64,000 bases of DNA. It comes from Rhizobium sp. R711 (lineage in GTDB: Bacteria > Pseudomonadota > Alphaproteobacteria > Rhizobiales > Rhizobiaceae). Below the pieces are notes generated by a model. The model made no database searches. It saw only the letters and a list, made by a program, of their open reading frames with translations, and was not told where the DNA came from. Every line of letters starts with the position of its first letter. The first letter of the stretch is position 1. The stretch spans positions 124,001 through 188,000 of the forward strand of contig NZ_LOKZ01000038.1 in NCBI RefSeq assembly GCF_002211365.1, given 5' to 3'. Below are positions 29,212-37,898 of the stretch, one piece after another. Position numbers and translations under genes: made by a program.

Positions 29212-30144
29212 TCAGTCGAACAGGCTGGAAACCGATTCTTCCTGGCTGGTCCGGTTGATCGCTTCACCCATCAGGCTCGCCGTGCTTACGACACGGATGT
29301 TGTGGGCCGACTGGACAGCGGTCGTCGGCTGGATGGAGTCGGTGATAACGAGTTCGCGCAGCTTCGAGGAGGTGATGCGGGTAACCGCACCGCCTGAAAG
29401 AACCCCGTGGGTAATATAGGCGGTGACGCTCGCGGCGCCCTGGGCAAGCAGCGCGTCGGCGGCGTTGCAGAGCGTGCCGCCGGAATCGACGATGTCGTCG
29501 ATCAGCAGGCAATCCTTGCCTTCAACTTCGCCGATGATGTTCATGACTTCGGATTCACCCGGACGGTCACGGCGCTTGTCCACGATCGCCAGCAGACAGT
29601 CGAGGCGTTTGGCGAGCGCGCGCGCGCGAACGACGCCGCCGACATCCGGTGAAACGACCATGACGTTGCTGATGTCGTAGTTGGCCTTGATATCGCGGGT
29701 CAGGACCGGGATGGCGTAGAGGTTATCCGTCGGGATATCGAAGAAGCCCTGAATCTGTCCTGCGTGCAAATCGAGGGTCAGCACGCGATCGGCGCCGGCT
29801 TCCGTGATCAGGTTCGCGACAAGCTTGGCCGAGATCGGCGTACGCCCGGAGGCACGGCGATCCTGACGAGCATAGCCGAAATAGGGAAGGACGGCGGTGA
29901 TGCGGCGTGCGGACGAGCGGCGCATCGCATCGATCATGATAAGCAATTCCATGAGGTGATCGTTCGTCGGGAAGGACGTCGACTGAACGACGAACACGTC
30001 CTCGCCACGGACGTTTTCCTGGATTTCGACGAAGATTTCCTGGTCGGCAAATCTTCTGACGCTGGCTTTGCCCAAGGGCACATTGAGATAGCTGCAGATC
30101 GCTTCGGCGAGATGCCGGTTCGAATTGCCTGCGAAAACCTTCAT
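29212..30144 (-). CDS. prs: Ribose-phosphate pyrophosphokinase
   Basis: A 310-residue enzyme making PRPP from ribose 5-phosphate and ATP, the precursor for nucleotides, His and Trp. It shows the N-terminal GNSNRHLAEAI, the flexible-loop RQDRRASGRTPI, LDLHAGQIQGFFDIP and the PRPP-binding loop LLIDDIVDSGGTLCNAA. The length is typical. The gene is monocistronic in appearance, with about 100 bases of leader before the next gene. apt at 10.7 kb uses its product. Confidence 0.97.
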   Translation of the reverse strand: MKVFAGNSNRHLAEAICSYLNVPLGKASVRRFADQEIFVEIQENVRGEDVFVVQSTSFPTNDHLMELLIMIDAMRRSSARRITAVLPYFGYARQDRRASGRTPISAKLVANLITEAGADRVLTLDLHAGQIQGFFDIPTDNLYAIPVLTRDIKANYDISNVMVVSPDVGGVVRARALAKRLDCLLAIVDKRRDRPGESEVMNIIGEVEGKDCLLIDDIVDSGGTLCNAADALLAQGAASVTAYITHGVLSGGAVTRITSSKLRELVITDSIQPTTAVQSAHNIRVVSTASLMGEAINRTSQEESVSSLFD

Positions 30145-30250
30145 CTTGGTCCGCCTATTTCCTGCTGATAGCCGCGCTTTTTAGCCAGCTTGCTCCTGAA
30201 TGCAAGGCCTAAGGCGTCATCTCGGCTCATATTTCTAAAAAGCTTGTGGC

Positions 30251-31078
30251 TTAACCTCCGCGAGCATCACGCCACGACGAGAATTCGGTGATGGTTTTAG
30301 AGGCGATTTGCTGCATGACCGAAGCCGGAACGCCAGCCCAAGGGTCCTGCGCTTCCGAGGGCACGCTCTCCTGTCCCTGAATGCGGTGCAGGCGTGCGCC
30401 TGCTCCGTCGAGAACGTCCCAAACGTAGACCACGGTCACCTTACCGCTGTCGGAAAAGGCGGAGAGGTATCCTTTCAGAATGTAGGCGCTGGAGCTGTCA
30501 TTCGAACTCTTGATGGAAAACCCATGTGACCGCGCCTCGGCTCCGAGTTGGCGCGAAAGCGGTGTGACGGCTTGGACCGGTGCACCGATGATCGGCAGGA
30601 AGCGGACGGTCGTGCTGCGTGACGATGCGCTGGTGTTCAGCGTCGCCGTCTGGGTCTGCTGCCGCGGCGGCTCACGAGCAGGCGCTTCCACCATGTCCTC
30701 TTCCTCGGCCTGGGCGTTGGATATCGGCTCCGACAGCGTCTGAGCCTTGATCGGCGCGGCCGCCGCGGGCGGGCGGGCGTCGTTTTCCAGCGCCAAAGCC
30801 TGGGCGTCCATCGTGGTCGGCGGTGCGCCGGAACCCTGCCGATAGCCCGTCTGATTGTAGGCAGGATGATATCCGTTCGACCGCTGTTCGGTGGTAAAGG
30901 CCTGCTGGCGGGGGGCGGTTCCCGCCATGCGCTCAACGTCGCCCTGCGTTACCGGCGACGAGCGCATGTTTGTGGAAGAATTACCGATGTCGACTAGGGG
31001 GACCAAGGCGTCGGTGGTGTTACAGGCGGTCAGGGCAACGCAGGCAAGGAGCATTGGCGCAGTCGCAACTCGCGTCAT
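30251..31078 (-). CDS. Lipoprotein of unknown function
   Basis: A 275-residue predicted lipoprotein. The signal peptide MTRVATAPMLLACVALTAC ends in the lipobox LTAC. Residues ~30-155 are low-complexity (Ala/Pro/Gln/Thr-rich). From ~155 a compact domain begins: VRFLPIIGAPVQAV, then HGFSIKSSNDSSSAYILKGYLSA and VVYVWDVLDGAGARLHRIQG. No known catalytic motif is seen. Similar proteins occur near prs in rhizobia as hypothetical lipoproteins, according to memory rather than a search. Confidence 0.75.
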   Translation of the reverse strand: MTRVATAPMLLACVALTACNTTDALVPLVDIGNSSTNMRSSPVTQGDVERMAGTAPRQQAFTTEQRSNGYHPAYNQTGYRQGSGAPPTTMDAQALALENDARPPAAAAPIKAQTLSEPISNAQAEEEDMVEAPAREPPRQQTQTATLNTSASSRSTTVRFLPIIGAPVQAVTPLSRQLGAEARSHGFSIKSSNDSSSAYILKGYLSAFSDSGKVTVVYVWDVLDGAGARLHRIQGQESVPSEAQDPWAGVPASVMQQIASKTITEFSSWRDARGG

Positions 31079-31232
31079 CCCTCGTTACATCCTTCCCAGT
31101 GCCGGCCCCGTGCACTTTATGAAGGCCGGCGCCGGTCTGTGTCAATTCCGGATTCTTGCTCGCAATGGTTTGCGTCTAATGAATAGAGCGGGATCTCAGC
31201 TGAAGACCGCTCACACTCTTCAGCATGCCGCT

Positions 31233-32384
31233 CTAGACGTTGATGAAGTCCAGAGAGTGCCGGGAAAGCACGCGTGGCGCGTCGTCGGTCGTCAGATAGG
31301 TTTGTCCGAGGGTCATCGCTGTTCCAGTGTCGGAATCCATGATGATCATGTGCACGAAGAGCGACATGTTCGGCTCGATCGGCTGCGGATTGCCGACATG
31401 GAACATCTGATGCTCCATCCAGGATGGCGAGAAACGGGCGCCCAGCGAGTAGCCGCAGGCATTGAGACGATGGCGGGACAGGCCGCGCTCGTCCATGATC
31501 TTCGCATGCATATCGAACACGTCGCCGAAGCTGTGGCCCGGCCTCAGGACCGTTTCGATCGCCTGGATCGTTTCGAAGCAGGCGTTGTAGAGTTCGCGGT
31601 GGCGATAGCTCGGTTCGCCGATGACGATGGTTCGCATCATTGCCGCATGGTAGTGGGCGTAGGCGCCCGCCCATTCGAGCGTCAACTGATCGTTCGGGTC
31701 GAGTTTGCGGCGGCCGGCCTTGTAGCGGCAGAGGAGGGCATCCTCGGCGGAGCCGATGATGAACTCGTTGGCGGGGTAGTCGCCGCCACCCGCAAATACA
31801 GCACCCTGCATGGCGGCCAGAATGTCAGATTCATCTGCGCCCGGCGTGGTCAGCGCGAGTGCCGCATCCAGCGCATCGTCAGCCAACACCGCGGCGCGTT
31901 CGACATATGCGACCTCGGCCGGGCTCTTGATCAGCCTCAGGTGGCTAACGAGATAGGATGCGTCGACGATCTGGCCGAAGGACGTCAACTGCGCATCGAG
32001 CATCCGGGCGATGCGGCCCGTCATGCCGTGGGTATCATACTCGACGCCGATCCTGGCGCCGAGCAGGTCCATCTCGACGAGCAGGTTCCGGAGGTCGACG
32101 GTCGGGTCGGCATTGACGCGGTCGACCCAGATTTGGACATTTTCCAGGATGGAGGTGTGCTTGGCCTGGCGCAGGTCGGCGGAACGCGTGATCAGCGCCA
32201 TCGTTCCATCGGCCTTGACGACAAGTGTCTGGAAGAAGCAGTAGCCGAATGTGTCATAGCCGGTCAGCCAGTACATGCTTTCCTGGGCAAAGAGCAGCAG
32301 GGCATCCAGCTTCTCTTCGCGCATCTTGTCTGTCAGACGTGCGAGGCGGACGGCGAATTCGGGTCTGTCGAAGTGCAGGGCCAT
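31233..32384 (-). CDS. M24-fold hydrolase, creatinase-like, probably metal-independent
   Basis: A 383-residue 'pita-bread' fold protein usually annotated Xaa-Pro peptidase. Residues 1-150 form the N-terminal creatinase domain and the rest the M24 catalytic fold. The five metal ligands of true aminopeptidases appear lost: the first Asp is replaced in LTLEWAGAYAHYH, the second Asp in AMMRT (family S-D-x-T-R-T), and the GHGIG His in GYSLGARF. This is how creatinase and ectoine hydrolase DoeA differ from metallopeptidases. It may therefore hydrolyse a small amidino or amide compound. It starts five bases after the pgeF stop and is probably co-transcribed with it. Confidence 0.82.
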   Translation of the reverse strand: MALHFDRPEFAVRLARLTDKMREEKLDALLLFAQESMYWLTGYDTFGYCFFQTLVVKADGTMALITRSADLRQAKHTSILENVQIWVDRVNADPTVDLRNLLVEMDLLGARIGVEYDTHGMTGRIARMLDAQLTSFGQIVDASYLVSHLRLIKSPAEVAYVERAAVLADDALDAALALTTPGADESDILAAMQGAVFAGGGDYPANEFIIGSAEDALLCRYKAGRRKLDPNDQLTLEWAGAYAHYHAAMMRTIVIGEPSYRHRELYNACFETIQAIETVLRPGHSFGDVFDMHAKIMDERGLSRHRLNACGYSLGARFSPSWMEHQMFHVGNPQPIEPNMSLFVHMIIMDSDTGTAMTLGQTYLTTDDAPRVLSRHSLDFINV

Positions 32385-32389
32385 GCCTC

Positions 32390-33184
32390 TTAAATCTCCC
32401 TGATTGCAATTGCAGAAATCTGCCGACCGTAATCCGGCTCCTTGTTATGTGTGGTCCGGCGATAAGAGAAGAAACGCTCGGTGTCGGGATAAGTGCAGAG
32501 GCCTAAGCTCTCTGCGCGGATACCGGCGGCGCGCAGCCGATCGACCGTCAGGGCCGGCAGGTCAAACATCGCGTGCCCCGGCTTTCCGGAGGGTACGAAG
32601 TAGCGCCCGTAAGATGGATCCTGTGCGACGAAGCGTTCAACGAATTCCGGGCCGACCTCGTAGCTTGCCTGGCTGATCGATGGGCCGAGGCAGGCTACGA
32701 TTGCCTCGCGCTTTGCGCCTAGTCGGACCATCGCGTCGATCGTATTTTCCAGCACGCCGGTAAGAGCGCCTTTCCACCCGGCGTGAGCGGCGCCGATGAC
32801 ACCGTTTTCCGAATCGGCGAAGAGAATTGGTCCACAATCGGCGGCCAGCACGCCAAGCGCTATGCGCGGAGTTGCGGTCACCATCGCATCGGCTGCGGGG
32901 CGGGAGCCGTCATAGTCCTTGTCGACAATGACCACATCGGGGGAGTGGACCTGGTGTACGGTAGCAAGGCGCTCGACAGGCAACTCGAACCAGCTTGCCA
33001 CGCGGCGGCGGTTCTCCTGAACCTTCTCGCGCTCGTCATTCGAGCCAAGGCCGACGTTCAAGCCGCGATAGATGCCATCCGATACGCCGCCCTGCCGGGT
33101 GAAATAGCCGTGGAGAATCGCGTCACCGGTTGCCTCTTTCAGCAGCGCGCTTTGGATCGGTGCCGGAGATGCTGCTTGCGTCAT
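32390..33184 (-). CDS. pgeF: Peptidoglycan editing factor, purine-nucleoside-type (laccase-domain)
   Basis: A 264-residue DUF152/YfiH-family protein. Visible motifs are HGYFTRQGGVSDGIYRGLN, the metal/His site AAHAGWKGAL, and ADCGPILFAD. Family members have been shown to act on peptidoglycan precursors (L-Ala misincorporation) and on purine nucleosides; the sequence alone does not decide between them. It lies in the run lgt - MidA-like - pgeF - M24, all on the minus strand, a recurrent order in alphaproteobacteria. The downstream M24 gene is five bases away. Confidence 0.92.
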   Translation of the reverse strand: MTQAASPAPIQSALLKEATGDAILHGYFTRQGGVSDGIYRGLNVGLGSNDEREKVQENRRRVASWFELPVERLATVHQVHSPDVVIVDKDYDGSRPAADAMVTATPRIALGVLAADCGPILFADSENGVIGAAHAGWKGALTGVLENTIDAMVRLGAKREAIVACLGPSISQASYEVGPEFVERFVAQDPSYGRYFVPSGKPGHAMFDLPALTVDRLRAAGIRAESLGLCTYPDTERFFSYRRTTHNKEPDYGRQISAIAIREI

Positions 33185-33280
33185 TAAAACTTCCGAGATT
33201 GCTTGAATTGCCTGGGCGTCATTACTGATGGCGAAGCCTGGTCGACTGCGGCGGATGTTGGCCCAGCGGTGCTCGCGCTG

Positions 33281-34381
33281 TCAATCCACTGAACGGAAAG
33301 GCATCAAATCCACGGCGGGGTGTGAGACCGCCAGCACCTTGAAGAGTTCGCCCATACGGCCTTCACCTTCGCCCGCCAGCCGGTCGACTGCCGTCTGGAT
33401 AATTTGCCGCGTATGTGCTTCGCGATCCCGGCCAAGCGCGGCGGCGCGGTCGAGAATGCCGAGGCCGACGAGAAAATCGCCCTGGTGGAGCATGCCGTTG
33501 ACGTAGACACCGGCCGAAGTCGCGGTCTGCGCCAATGCCTGGAAATCGACATGGCTCGTCAGGTCCGCTTCGCCGGGATGGGCCAGCGGCGGATCATACT
33601 CATGCATGCGCACCGCCTGCAGCGTGTCGCCATAGCCGCTCACGAGGTGCCCGTAGTCGATGGCGACAGCCGTCCCGCCATGTTCTTTCAGCCGGTCGCA
33701 GATGGCGAGCATCACCGACTGGCGTGCCGGCGAGACTTCAAACACGGTTCCTGGGAGCACGTCCGCTTCCGGCCAGGGGAGGAGGCTGGAATCGATCCCT
33801 GCCACGCCGACACCGAACGTCAGGTCGCCCGCGGCGTCGATACCGACCATTCGTTCACGGAAGCCCGCCGGCGTCCTCACGAACTGACGGATCGGAATCG
33901 CATCGAACAACTCGTTCGCAGCGACGAGCGAAAATCCCGGTGGGATCTCATCGAAACCCTGATGCCAACTGACCTTGTGGCCGTCGGACGCCAGCGTCTC
34001 CTGCTGGATGTCGCGCAGGCGCCCGCTTGTCTCGACGAGGTGCACTGTCATGTCTTCGAAAAGTGGTGGCGCGATCCGGGCAATGACGCGCAGCATATCC
34101 GACATCATCGTGCCGCGACCGGGGCCGATTTCGACAAGACGGACACCGGTGGGCGTTCCGTGTCGCTGCCAGGCATGGACGATGAAGACGCCGATCATCT
34201 CGCCAAAAAGCTGGCTCACCTCCGGTGCGGTCACGAAGTCGCCTGAGCTTCCGAAGGGTTCGCGGGTCTTGTAGTAACCATATTCAGGATCGGCGAGGCA
34301 CAGCGAGAAAAAGTCCGTGACGCTGATCGGGCCGTTCGCCTGAATGATAGCCTTGATCTTCTCACCAAGCGCGGTGCTCAT
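33281..34381 (-). CDS. SAM-dependent methyltransferase, MidA/NDUFAF7 family
   Basis: A 366-residue class I methyltransferase of the DUF185 family. Landmarks are the N-terminal ISVTDFFSLCLADPEYGYY, VRLVEIGPGRGTMMSDMLR (SAM motif I, near residue 90) and VAANELFDAIPIRQF. Mitochondrial NDUFAF7 methylates an arginine in a complex I subunit; bacterial members are inferred to act similarly. The frame continues upstream to 34603 but overlaps lgt there, so the ATG at 34381, 25 bases after the lgt stop, is chosen. It is part of the lgt-pgeF run. Confidence 0.92.
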   Translation of the reverse strand: MSTALGEKIKAIIQANGPISVTDFFSLCLADPEYGYYKTREPFGSSGDFVTAPEVSQLFGEMIGVFIVHAWQRHGTPTGVRLVEIGPGRGTMMSDMLRVIARIAPPLFEDMTVHLVETSGRLRDIQQETLASDGHKVSWHQGFDEIPPGFSLVAANELFDAIPIRQFVRTPAGFRERMVGIDAAGDLTFGVGVAGIDSSLLPWPEADVLPGTVFEVSPARQSVMLAICDRLKEHGGTAVAIDYGHLVSGYGDTLQAVRMHEYDPPLAHPGEADLTSHVDFQALAQTATSAGVYVNGMLHQGDFLVGLGILDRAAALGRDREAHTRQIIQTAVDRLAGEGEGRMGELFKVLAVSHPAVDLMPFRSVD

Positions 34382-34406
34382 GTATCTCCCCCCTGTCCAG
34401 CTCCGG

Positions 34407-35267
34407 TCATTGCTGAAGCGCGGCCTGACGGCGAGCGCGAAGCATGGCCCAGATTCCAAGCAGTACCATCGGCGTGGAAAGCACCATGCCCATGGTGAGC
34501 CAATTGGTGCCCAGCAGGTAACCCAGCTGGGCATCCGGTTCGCGGAAGAATTCAACGAAAATGCGGGATAGTGCATAGCCGCAAACGAAGACGCCGGTGA
34601 CAAAGCCGGGGGTCTTCAGGGCACGGAAACCAAAAATCAGCGCTGCCAGAACCAGAAGCAGCACGATGCCCTCGAGGCCTGCCTCGTAGAGTTGGCTGGG
34701 GTGGCGAACAAAGTCGCCGCCGGGGCAGTAGCCGTTGGCCCGCTCGATATATTGGTTGCAGAAGACCATGCCCCACGGCACATCGGTCAAACGGCCCCAA
34801 AGCTCACCATTGATGAAGTTGGCGATACGGCCGCAGAATAGGCCGATCGGGACGACCGCCGAGACGATATCGAAGAGGCTCCAGATCGGTACGCTGTTGC
34901 GACGGGCGAAGATGATCATCGCGATGGTAGTGCCCGTCAATCCGCCGTGGAACGACATGCCGCCGTTCCATATCTGGATCGCCCGAATCGGGCTCTCGAT
35001 AACCGACGGTAGATCGTAGAAGAGGATGTATCCGATGCGCCCGCCGAGAACGATGCCGAGCGCGACCCAGATGATGAAATCGTCGAGTTGCACCTTGGTA
35101 ATCGGGGAAGCGTCAGCCGGCCACAGTTTGTCGTTTCCGGCGAGCTGGCGCGCATAGTACCAGCCGAGCATGATGCCGGCGACATAGGCCAGTCCGTACC
35201 AGTGAATTGAGAGTGGGCCGAGCGAAAAGGCGATCGGGTCGATCTCGGGGAACGGCATGATCGCCAT
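34407..35267 (-). CDS. lgt: Phosphatidylglycerol-prolipoprotein diacylglyceryl transferase
   Basis: An inner-membrane enzyme that adds diacylglycerol to the lipobox cysteine of prolipoproteins, the first step for the lipoproteins in this window. It has about seven membrane helices. Signature blocks are SIHWYGLAYVAGIMLGW, SFHGGLTG, the Lgt motif RIANFINGELWGR, and RHPSQLYEA. Several starts are possible: 35267 (286 residues, chosen), 35258, or an extended 35318. The conserved core begins at PFPEIDPI in all cases. The MidA-like gene follows. Confidence 0.95.
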   Translation of the reverse strand: MAIMPFPEIDPIAFSLGPLSIHWYGLAYVAGIMLGWYYARQLAGNDKLWPADASPITKVQLDDFIIWVALGIVLGGRIGYILFYDLPSVIESPIRAIQIWNGGMSFHGGLTGTTIAMIIFARRNSVPIWSLFDIVSAVVPIGLFCGRIANFINGELWGRLTDVPWGMVFCNQYIERANGYCPGGDFVRHPSQLYEAGLEGIVLLLVLAALIFGFRALKTPGFVTGVFVCGYALSRIFVEFFREPDAQLGYLLGTNWLTMGMVLSTPMVLLGIWAMLRARRQAALQQ

Positions 35268-35570
35268 AAGATTGGCTACTGTCGGCAAGGTTTTCCCATT
35301 CGCTGGCGTGAGTCCCATGGAGTATTCGATCGGACGTCAACGCGCTTCAGTTCAAGGCGTCCTTTGCGACTTTCTAAAGGCGCGCCAAGCTCGGTGTGGG
35401 CGGAAGATGGCGCTGGGATCAAAGGTGGTCAAGTCGATTGTTGGCGATCGGGTGGCGGCCGGAAGGCTTATCCAGAGCAAACCGCTTGCATCCTTGGTGG
35501 CGAAGGCCTACCTCATTCTTGAGGGGCCGAAGTGGCCCTAACCGGTCTATAGCAAAGGGAGAAAACCGCC
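35268..35570. other. Non-coding region between divergent lgt and ubiK-like gene
   Basis: I see no gene, hairpin or repeat worth naming here. Short frames cross it, but none has a recognisable product or coding bias. It presumably holds the two divergent promoters. Confidence 0.4.
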
Positions 35571-35831
35571 ATGACGACTGGAGCAAACCGCATCATGGAC
35601 GAGTTCGCCAAGCTGATGACGGATGCGGCCGGCGCTGCCCAGGGTGTGCGCAAGGAAATCGAGACAGCCTTCAATGCGCAGGCCGAGCGCTGGCTGAATA
35701 CGCTCGATATCGTCAAGCGCGAAGAGTTCGAGGTTGTGCGCGAAATGGCCATCAAGGCGCGGGATGAAAATGATGCGCTGCTTGCCCGTATCGCCGCCCT
35801 TGAAGCCAAGCTTGCGGCTAAGGGCAAGTAA
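35571..35831 (+). CDS. UbiK/BMFP-type accessory factor
   Basis: An 86-residue protein made of one amphipathic helical region (RIMDEFAKLMTDAAGAA, which is the membrane-fusion segment of the family) and a C-terminal coiled coil (IAALEAKLAAKG). This is the DUF526/COG2960 family, including E. coli UbiK, which assists assembly of the ubiquinone-biosynthesis complex, and Brucella BMFP, which has membrane-fusing activity in vitro. GGGAGAAAACC upstream is the ribosome-binding site. It is small but complete. Confidence 0.88.
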   Translation: MTTGANRIMDEFAKLMTDAAGAAQGVRKEIETAFNAQAERWLNTLDIVKREEFEVVREMAIKARDENDALLARIAALEAKLAAKGK

Positions 35832-36223
35832 TTCCCGTTGTGACACAGGCCGTGGTGTGACCTTTATGAGACACGCCGCGGCCGCGACCTAAAAACCGGG
35901 TGTCGTTATCCACCTGTGGACACTGCCAAAAAGATCAATGGGCAGAGTCATTTAAACCCTCCTTCTGAATGGAAATCCGAAAAGCTTTCCACAGTGCCGT
36001 TCCCTAAAACGGCGCCAAGGGGCTGGCGTGTCGGCTAGCCCATTATACACTGATTTTAAATGATGATTCGAAGCGGTTGGTAAGCTCCAGGCAGGTTTGA
36101 CTGCGTTAAGTCTGGTAGCGGTTCAACGGTCATCAGGGTTGGTGGTTCCGGCTGTTGCGTGTGTTCTCCTTGTGTCTCGTTGACGAAGTTGGTTCGCATT
36201 CACTCCGGTCAAGAAGGTGCTGC
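35832..36223. other. Non-coding region with DnaA-box-like sites
   Basis: This gap before the ybjN-like gene contains an overlapping palindromic stretch, GTTATCCACCTGTGGACAC (35905-35923), and a further CTTTCCACAG (35985-35994). Each core is one mismatch from the DnaA box TTWTNCACA. It also has an A+T-rich patch near 36055-36070. Genes that flank alphaproteobacterial chromosomal origins are absent, so an origin is not proposed. Confidence 0.35.
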
Positions 36224-36724
36224 ATGAGCCTCATGGAATTGGAAGTCGAGCGTCAGTCGAACCCGGTCGATATGATCGAGTACGTCGCCGCCAATAACGA
36301 CTGGTCTTTCGAGCGGTCGGGCGATGACGAGATTGCGATGACGGTTGAAGGGAAGTGGACCGACTACCACGTTTCCTTTTCCTGGATGGAAGAGTTTGAG
36401 GCGCTGCACCTTGGCTGCGCCTTCGACGTCAAGGTTCCCGAACAGCGTGTCAACGAAGTCACCAAGCTTTTGGCCGCAATCAACGGTCAGGTCCTGATGG
36501 GACACTTTGATCTGTGGCGCCAGGAAGATGTCATTATCTTCCGGCAGTCGCTGCTGCTTGCCGGAGGTGCCGAGCCGACCAATCGACAGGTCGAAGTTCT
36601 GCTCGCTAGTGCGCTGGACACCTGCGAGGCGTATTATCAGGCTTTCCAGTTCGTGATCTGGTCCGGCATGGATGCGAACCGCGCGATGGAAGCGGTTCTG
36701 TTCGAAACCGTCGGCGAGGCGTAA
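36224..36724 (+). CDS. YbjN-domain protein
   Basis: A 166-residue protein of the YbjN family, related in fold to type III secretion chaperones. The core WSFERSGDDEIAMTVEGKW, followed by YHVSFSWMEEFEALHLGCAF and GHFDLWRQEDVIIFRQSLLL, is typical. Family members influence motility and exopolysaccharide in enterobacteria; the mechanism is not settled. The ATG at 36224 is favoured over a start at 36155, which would add 23 Arg/Cys-rich residues. The stop codon abuts the proC start, so the two are co-transcribed. Confidence 0.86.
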   Translation: MSLMELEVERQSNPVDMIEYVAANNDWSFERSGDDEIAMTVEGKWTDYHVSFSWMEEFEALHLGCAFDVKVPEQRVNEVTKLLAAINGQVLMGHFDLWRQEDVIIFRQSLLLAGGAEPTNRQVEVLLASALDTCEAYYQAFQFVIWSGMDANRAMEAVLFETVGEA

Positions 36725-37543
36725 ATGTCATCCGCAGCTTCAGGTCCAGTCGTTCTCATCGGTGCCGGCAATATGGGGGGCGCTATGCTCTCCGGCTGGC
36801 TGAAGAATGGCATGCCCGGTTCTTCTATCGTTGTCATCGATCCCGGTCCCTCCGAGCAGATGATGAAAACGATCAACGATGCCGGCGTGACCCATGTTAC
36901 CTCGGCGCCCGCTGGGCTAACGGCAGGCGTTCTTTTCCTTGCGGTCAAGCCGCAAGTGATGGATGCCGTGCTACCTCCGGTCAAGGGAACGGTAGGGCCG
37001 GAAACCGTCGTTGTTTCGGTCGCTGCAGGCAAGACGCTGTCGTTCCTTGAAAAGCATCTCGGCGAGGCTGCGATGGTGCGCGCCATGCCGAATACGCCGG
37101 CCATGGTCGGTCGAGGCGTCACGGGCGCGTTTGCTAATGCGCGCGTCACGGATGCGCAGCGAGGGCAAGTCGATTCTCTGTTGCGCGTATCCGGTCCGGT
37201 GGAATGGGTTCCCACCGAAGCGGATATCGATGCCGTCACCGCCCTGTCGGGAAGTGGGCCGGCTTATGTGTTCTATCTCGTCGAGTGTATGGCAGAGGCA
37301 GGCCGTAAACTTGGCTTGCAGGCGGACCTTGCCATGCGCCTTGCACGGGAAACAGTCGCGGGGGCTGGTGAGCTTTTGCACCAGTCCCCCGACGACGCCT
37401 CGCGGCTCCGGCAGAACGTGACATCACCGGGCGGCACGACGGCTGCGGCGCTTTCCGTGCTGATGGCCGACGATGCGATGCAGCCGCTTTTCGACAAGGC
37501 CCTTGCCGCAGCGCGCAAGCGTGCCGAAGAGCTTGCCGGCTGA
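36725..37543 (+). CDS. proC: Pyrroline-5-carboxylate reductase
   Basis: A 272-residue enzyme for the last step of proline synthesis. The NAD(P) fold opens with VLIGAGNMGGAMLSGWL. AVKPQVMDAVLP, AMPNTPAMVGRGVTG and SGSGPAYVFYLVECMA follow, then the dimerisation region VTSPGGTTAAAL. It begins directly after the ybjN-like stop codon, and csaA follows after 13 bases, making a three-gene operon. Confidence 0.96.
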   Translation: MSSAASGPVVLIGAGNMGGAMLSGWLKNGMPGSSIVVIDPGPSEQMMKTINDAGVTHVTSAPAGLTAGVLFLAVKPQVMDAVLPPVKGTVGPETVVVSVAAGKTLSFLEKHLGEAAMVRAMPNTPAMVGRGVTGAFANARVTDAQRGQVDSLLRVSGPVEWVPTEADIDAVTALSGSGPAYVFYLVECMAEAGRKLGLQADLAMRLARETVAGAGELLHQSPDDASRLRQNVTSPGGTTAAALSVLMADDAMQPLFDKALAAARKRAEELAG

Positions 37544-37556
37544 GGGCATCAAGACC

Positions 37557-37898
37557 ATGACCGACGAAATCACCTATGCCGACTTCGAGCGTGTCGACAT
37601 TCGCGTCGGTACGATCGTCGAGGCAAGTCCGTTCCCGGAAGCCCGTAAGCCGGCCTTCAAGCTGCTGATCGACTTCGGGCCTGACATCGGCCTCAAGAAG
37701 TCGTCGGCCCAGATCACGGTTCACTATACGCCCGAGAGCCTTGTCGGCCGGCAGGTTCTCGGCGTGGTCAACTTTCCACCGCGACAGATCGGCCCGGTTC
37801 GCTCGGAAGTCCTGACGCTCGGGTTCGAGGATGAGGCGGGCGCCATCGTTCTTGCGGCAACCGACAAACCGGTACCGAACGGTAAGAAACTGATGTGA
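37557..37898 (+). CDS. csaA: tRNA-binding / chaperone protein CsaA
   Basis: A 113-residue OB-fold protein with the EMAP II-like tRNA-binding domain: FERVDIRVGTIVEASPFPEA, then KPAFKLLIDFG, KSSAQITVHY and VNFPPRQIGPV. CsaA binds tRNA and has been linked to protein export as a chaperone. The ATG at 37557 matches the family start; the frame continues upstream inside proC and is rejected. It ends exactly where the converging DUF1349 gene ends, with back-to-back stop codons. Confidence 0.92.
   Translation: MTDEITYADFERVDIRVGTIVEASPFPEARKPAFKLLIDFGPDIGLKKSSAQITVHYTPESLVGRQVLGVVNFPPRQIGPVRSEVLTLGFEDEAGAIVLAATDKPVPNGKKLM

Noticed and set aside
30891..32393. A 500-codon plus-strand open frame
   Set aside because: It lies opposite the lipoprotein and M24 genes. 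Its product is Arg/His-rich with no motif, as expected for the antisense of GC-rich codons; the minus-strand genes have clear family signatures.
35832..36223. Chromosomal replication origin
   Set aside because: There are DnaA-box-like cores, but none of the genes that normally flank alphaproteobacterial origins (hemE, dnaA, rho, gidA, parAB) is in the window.
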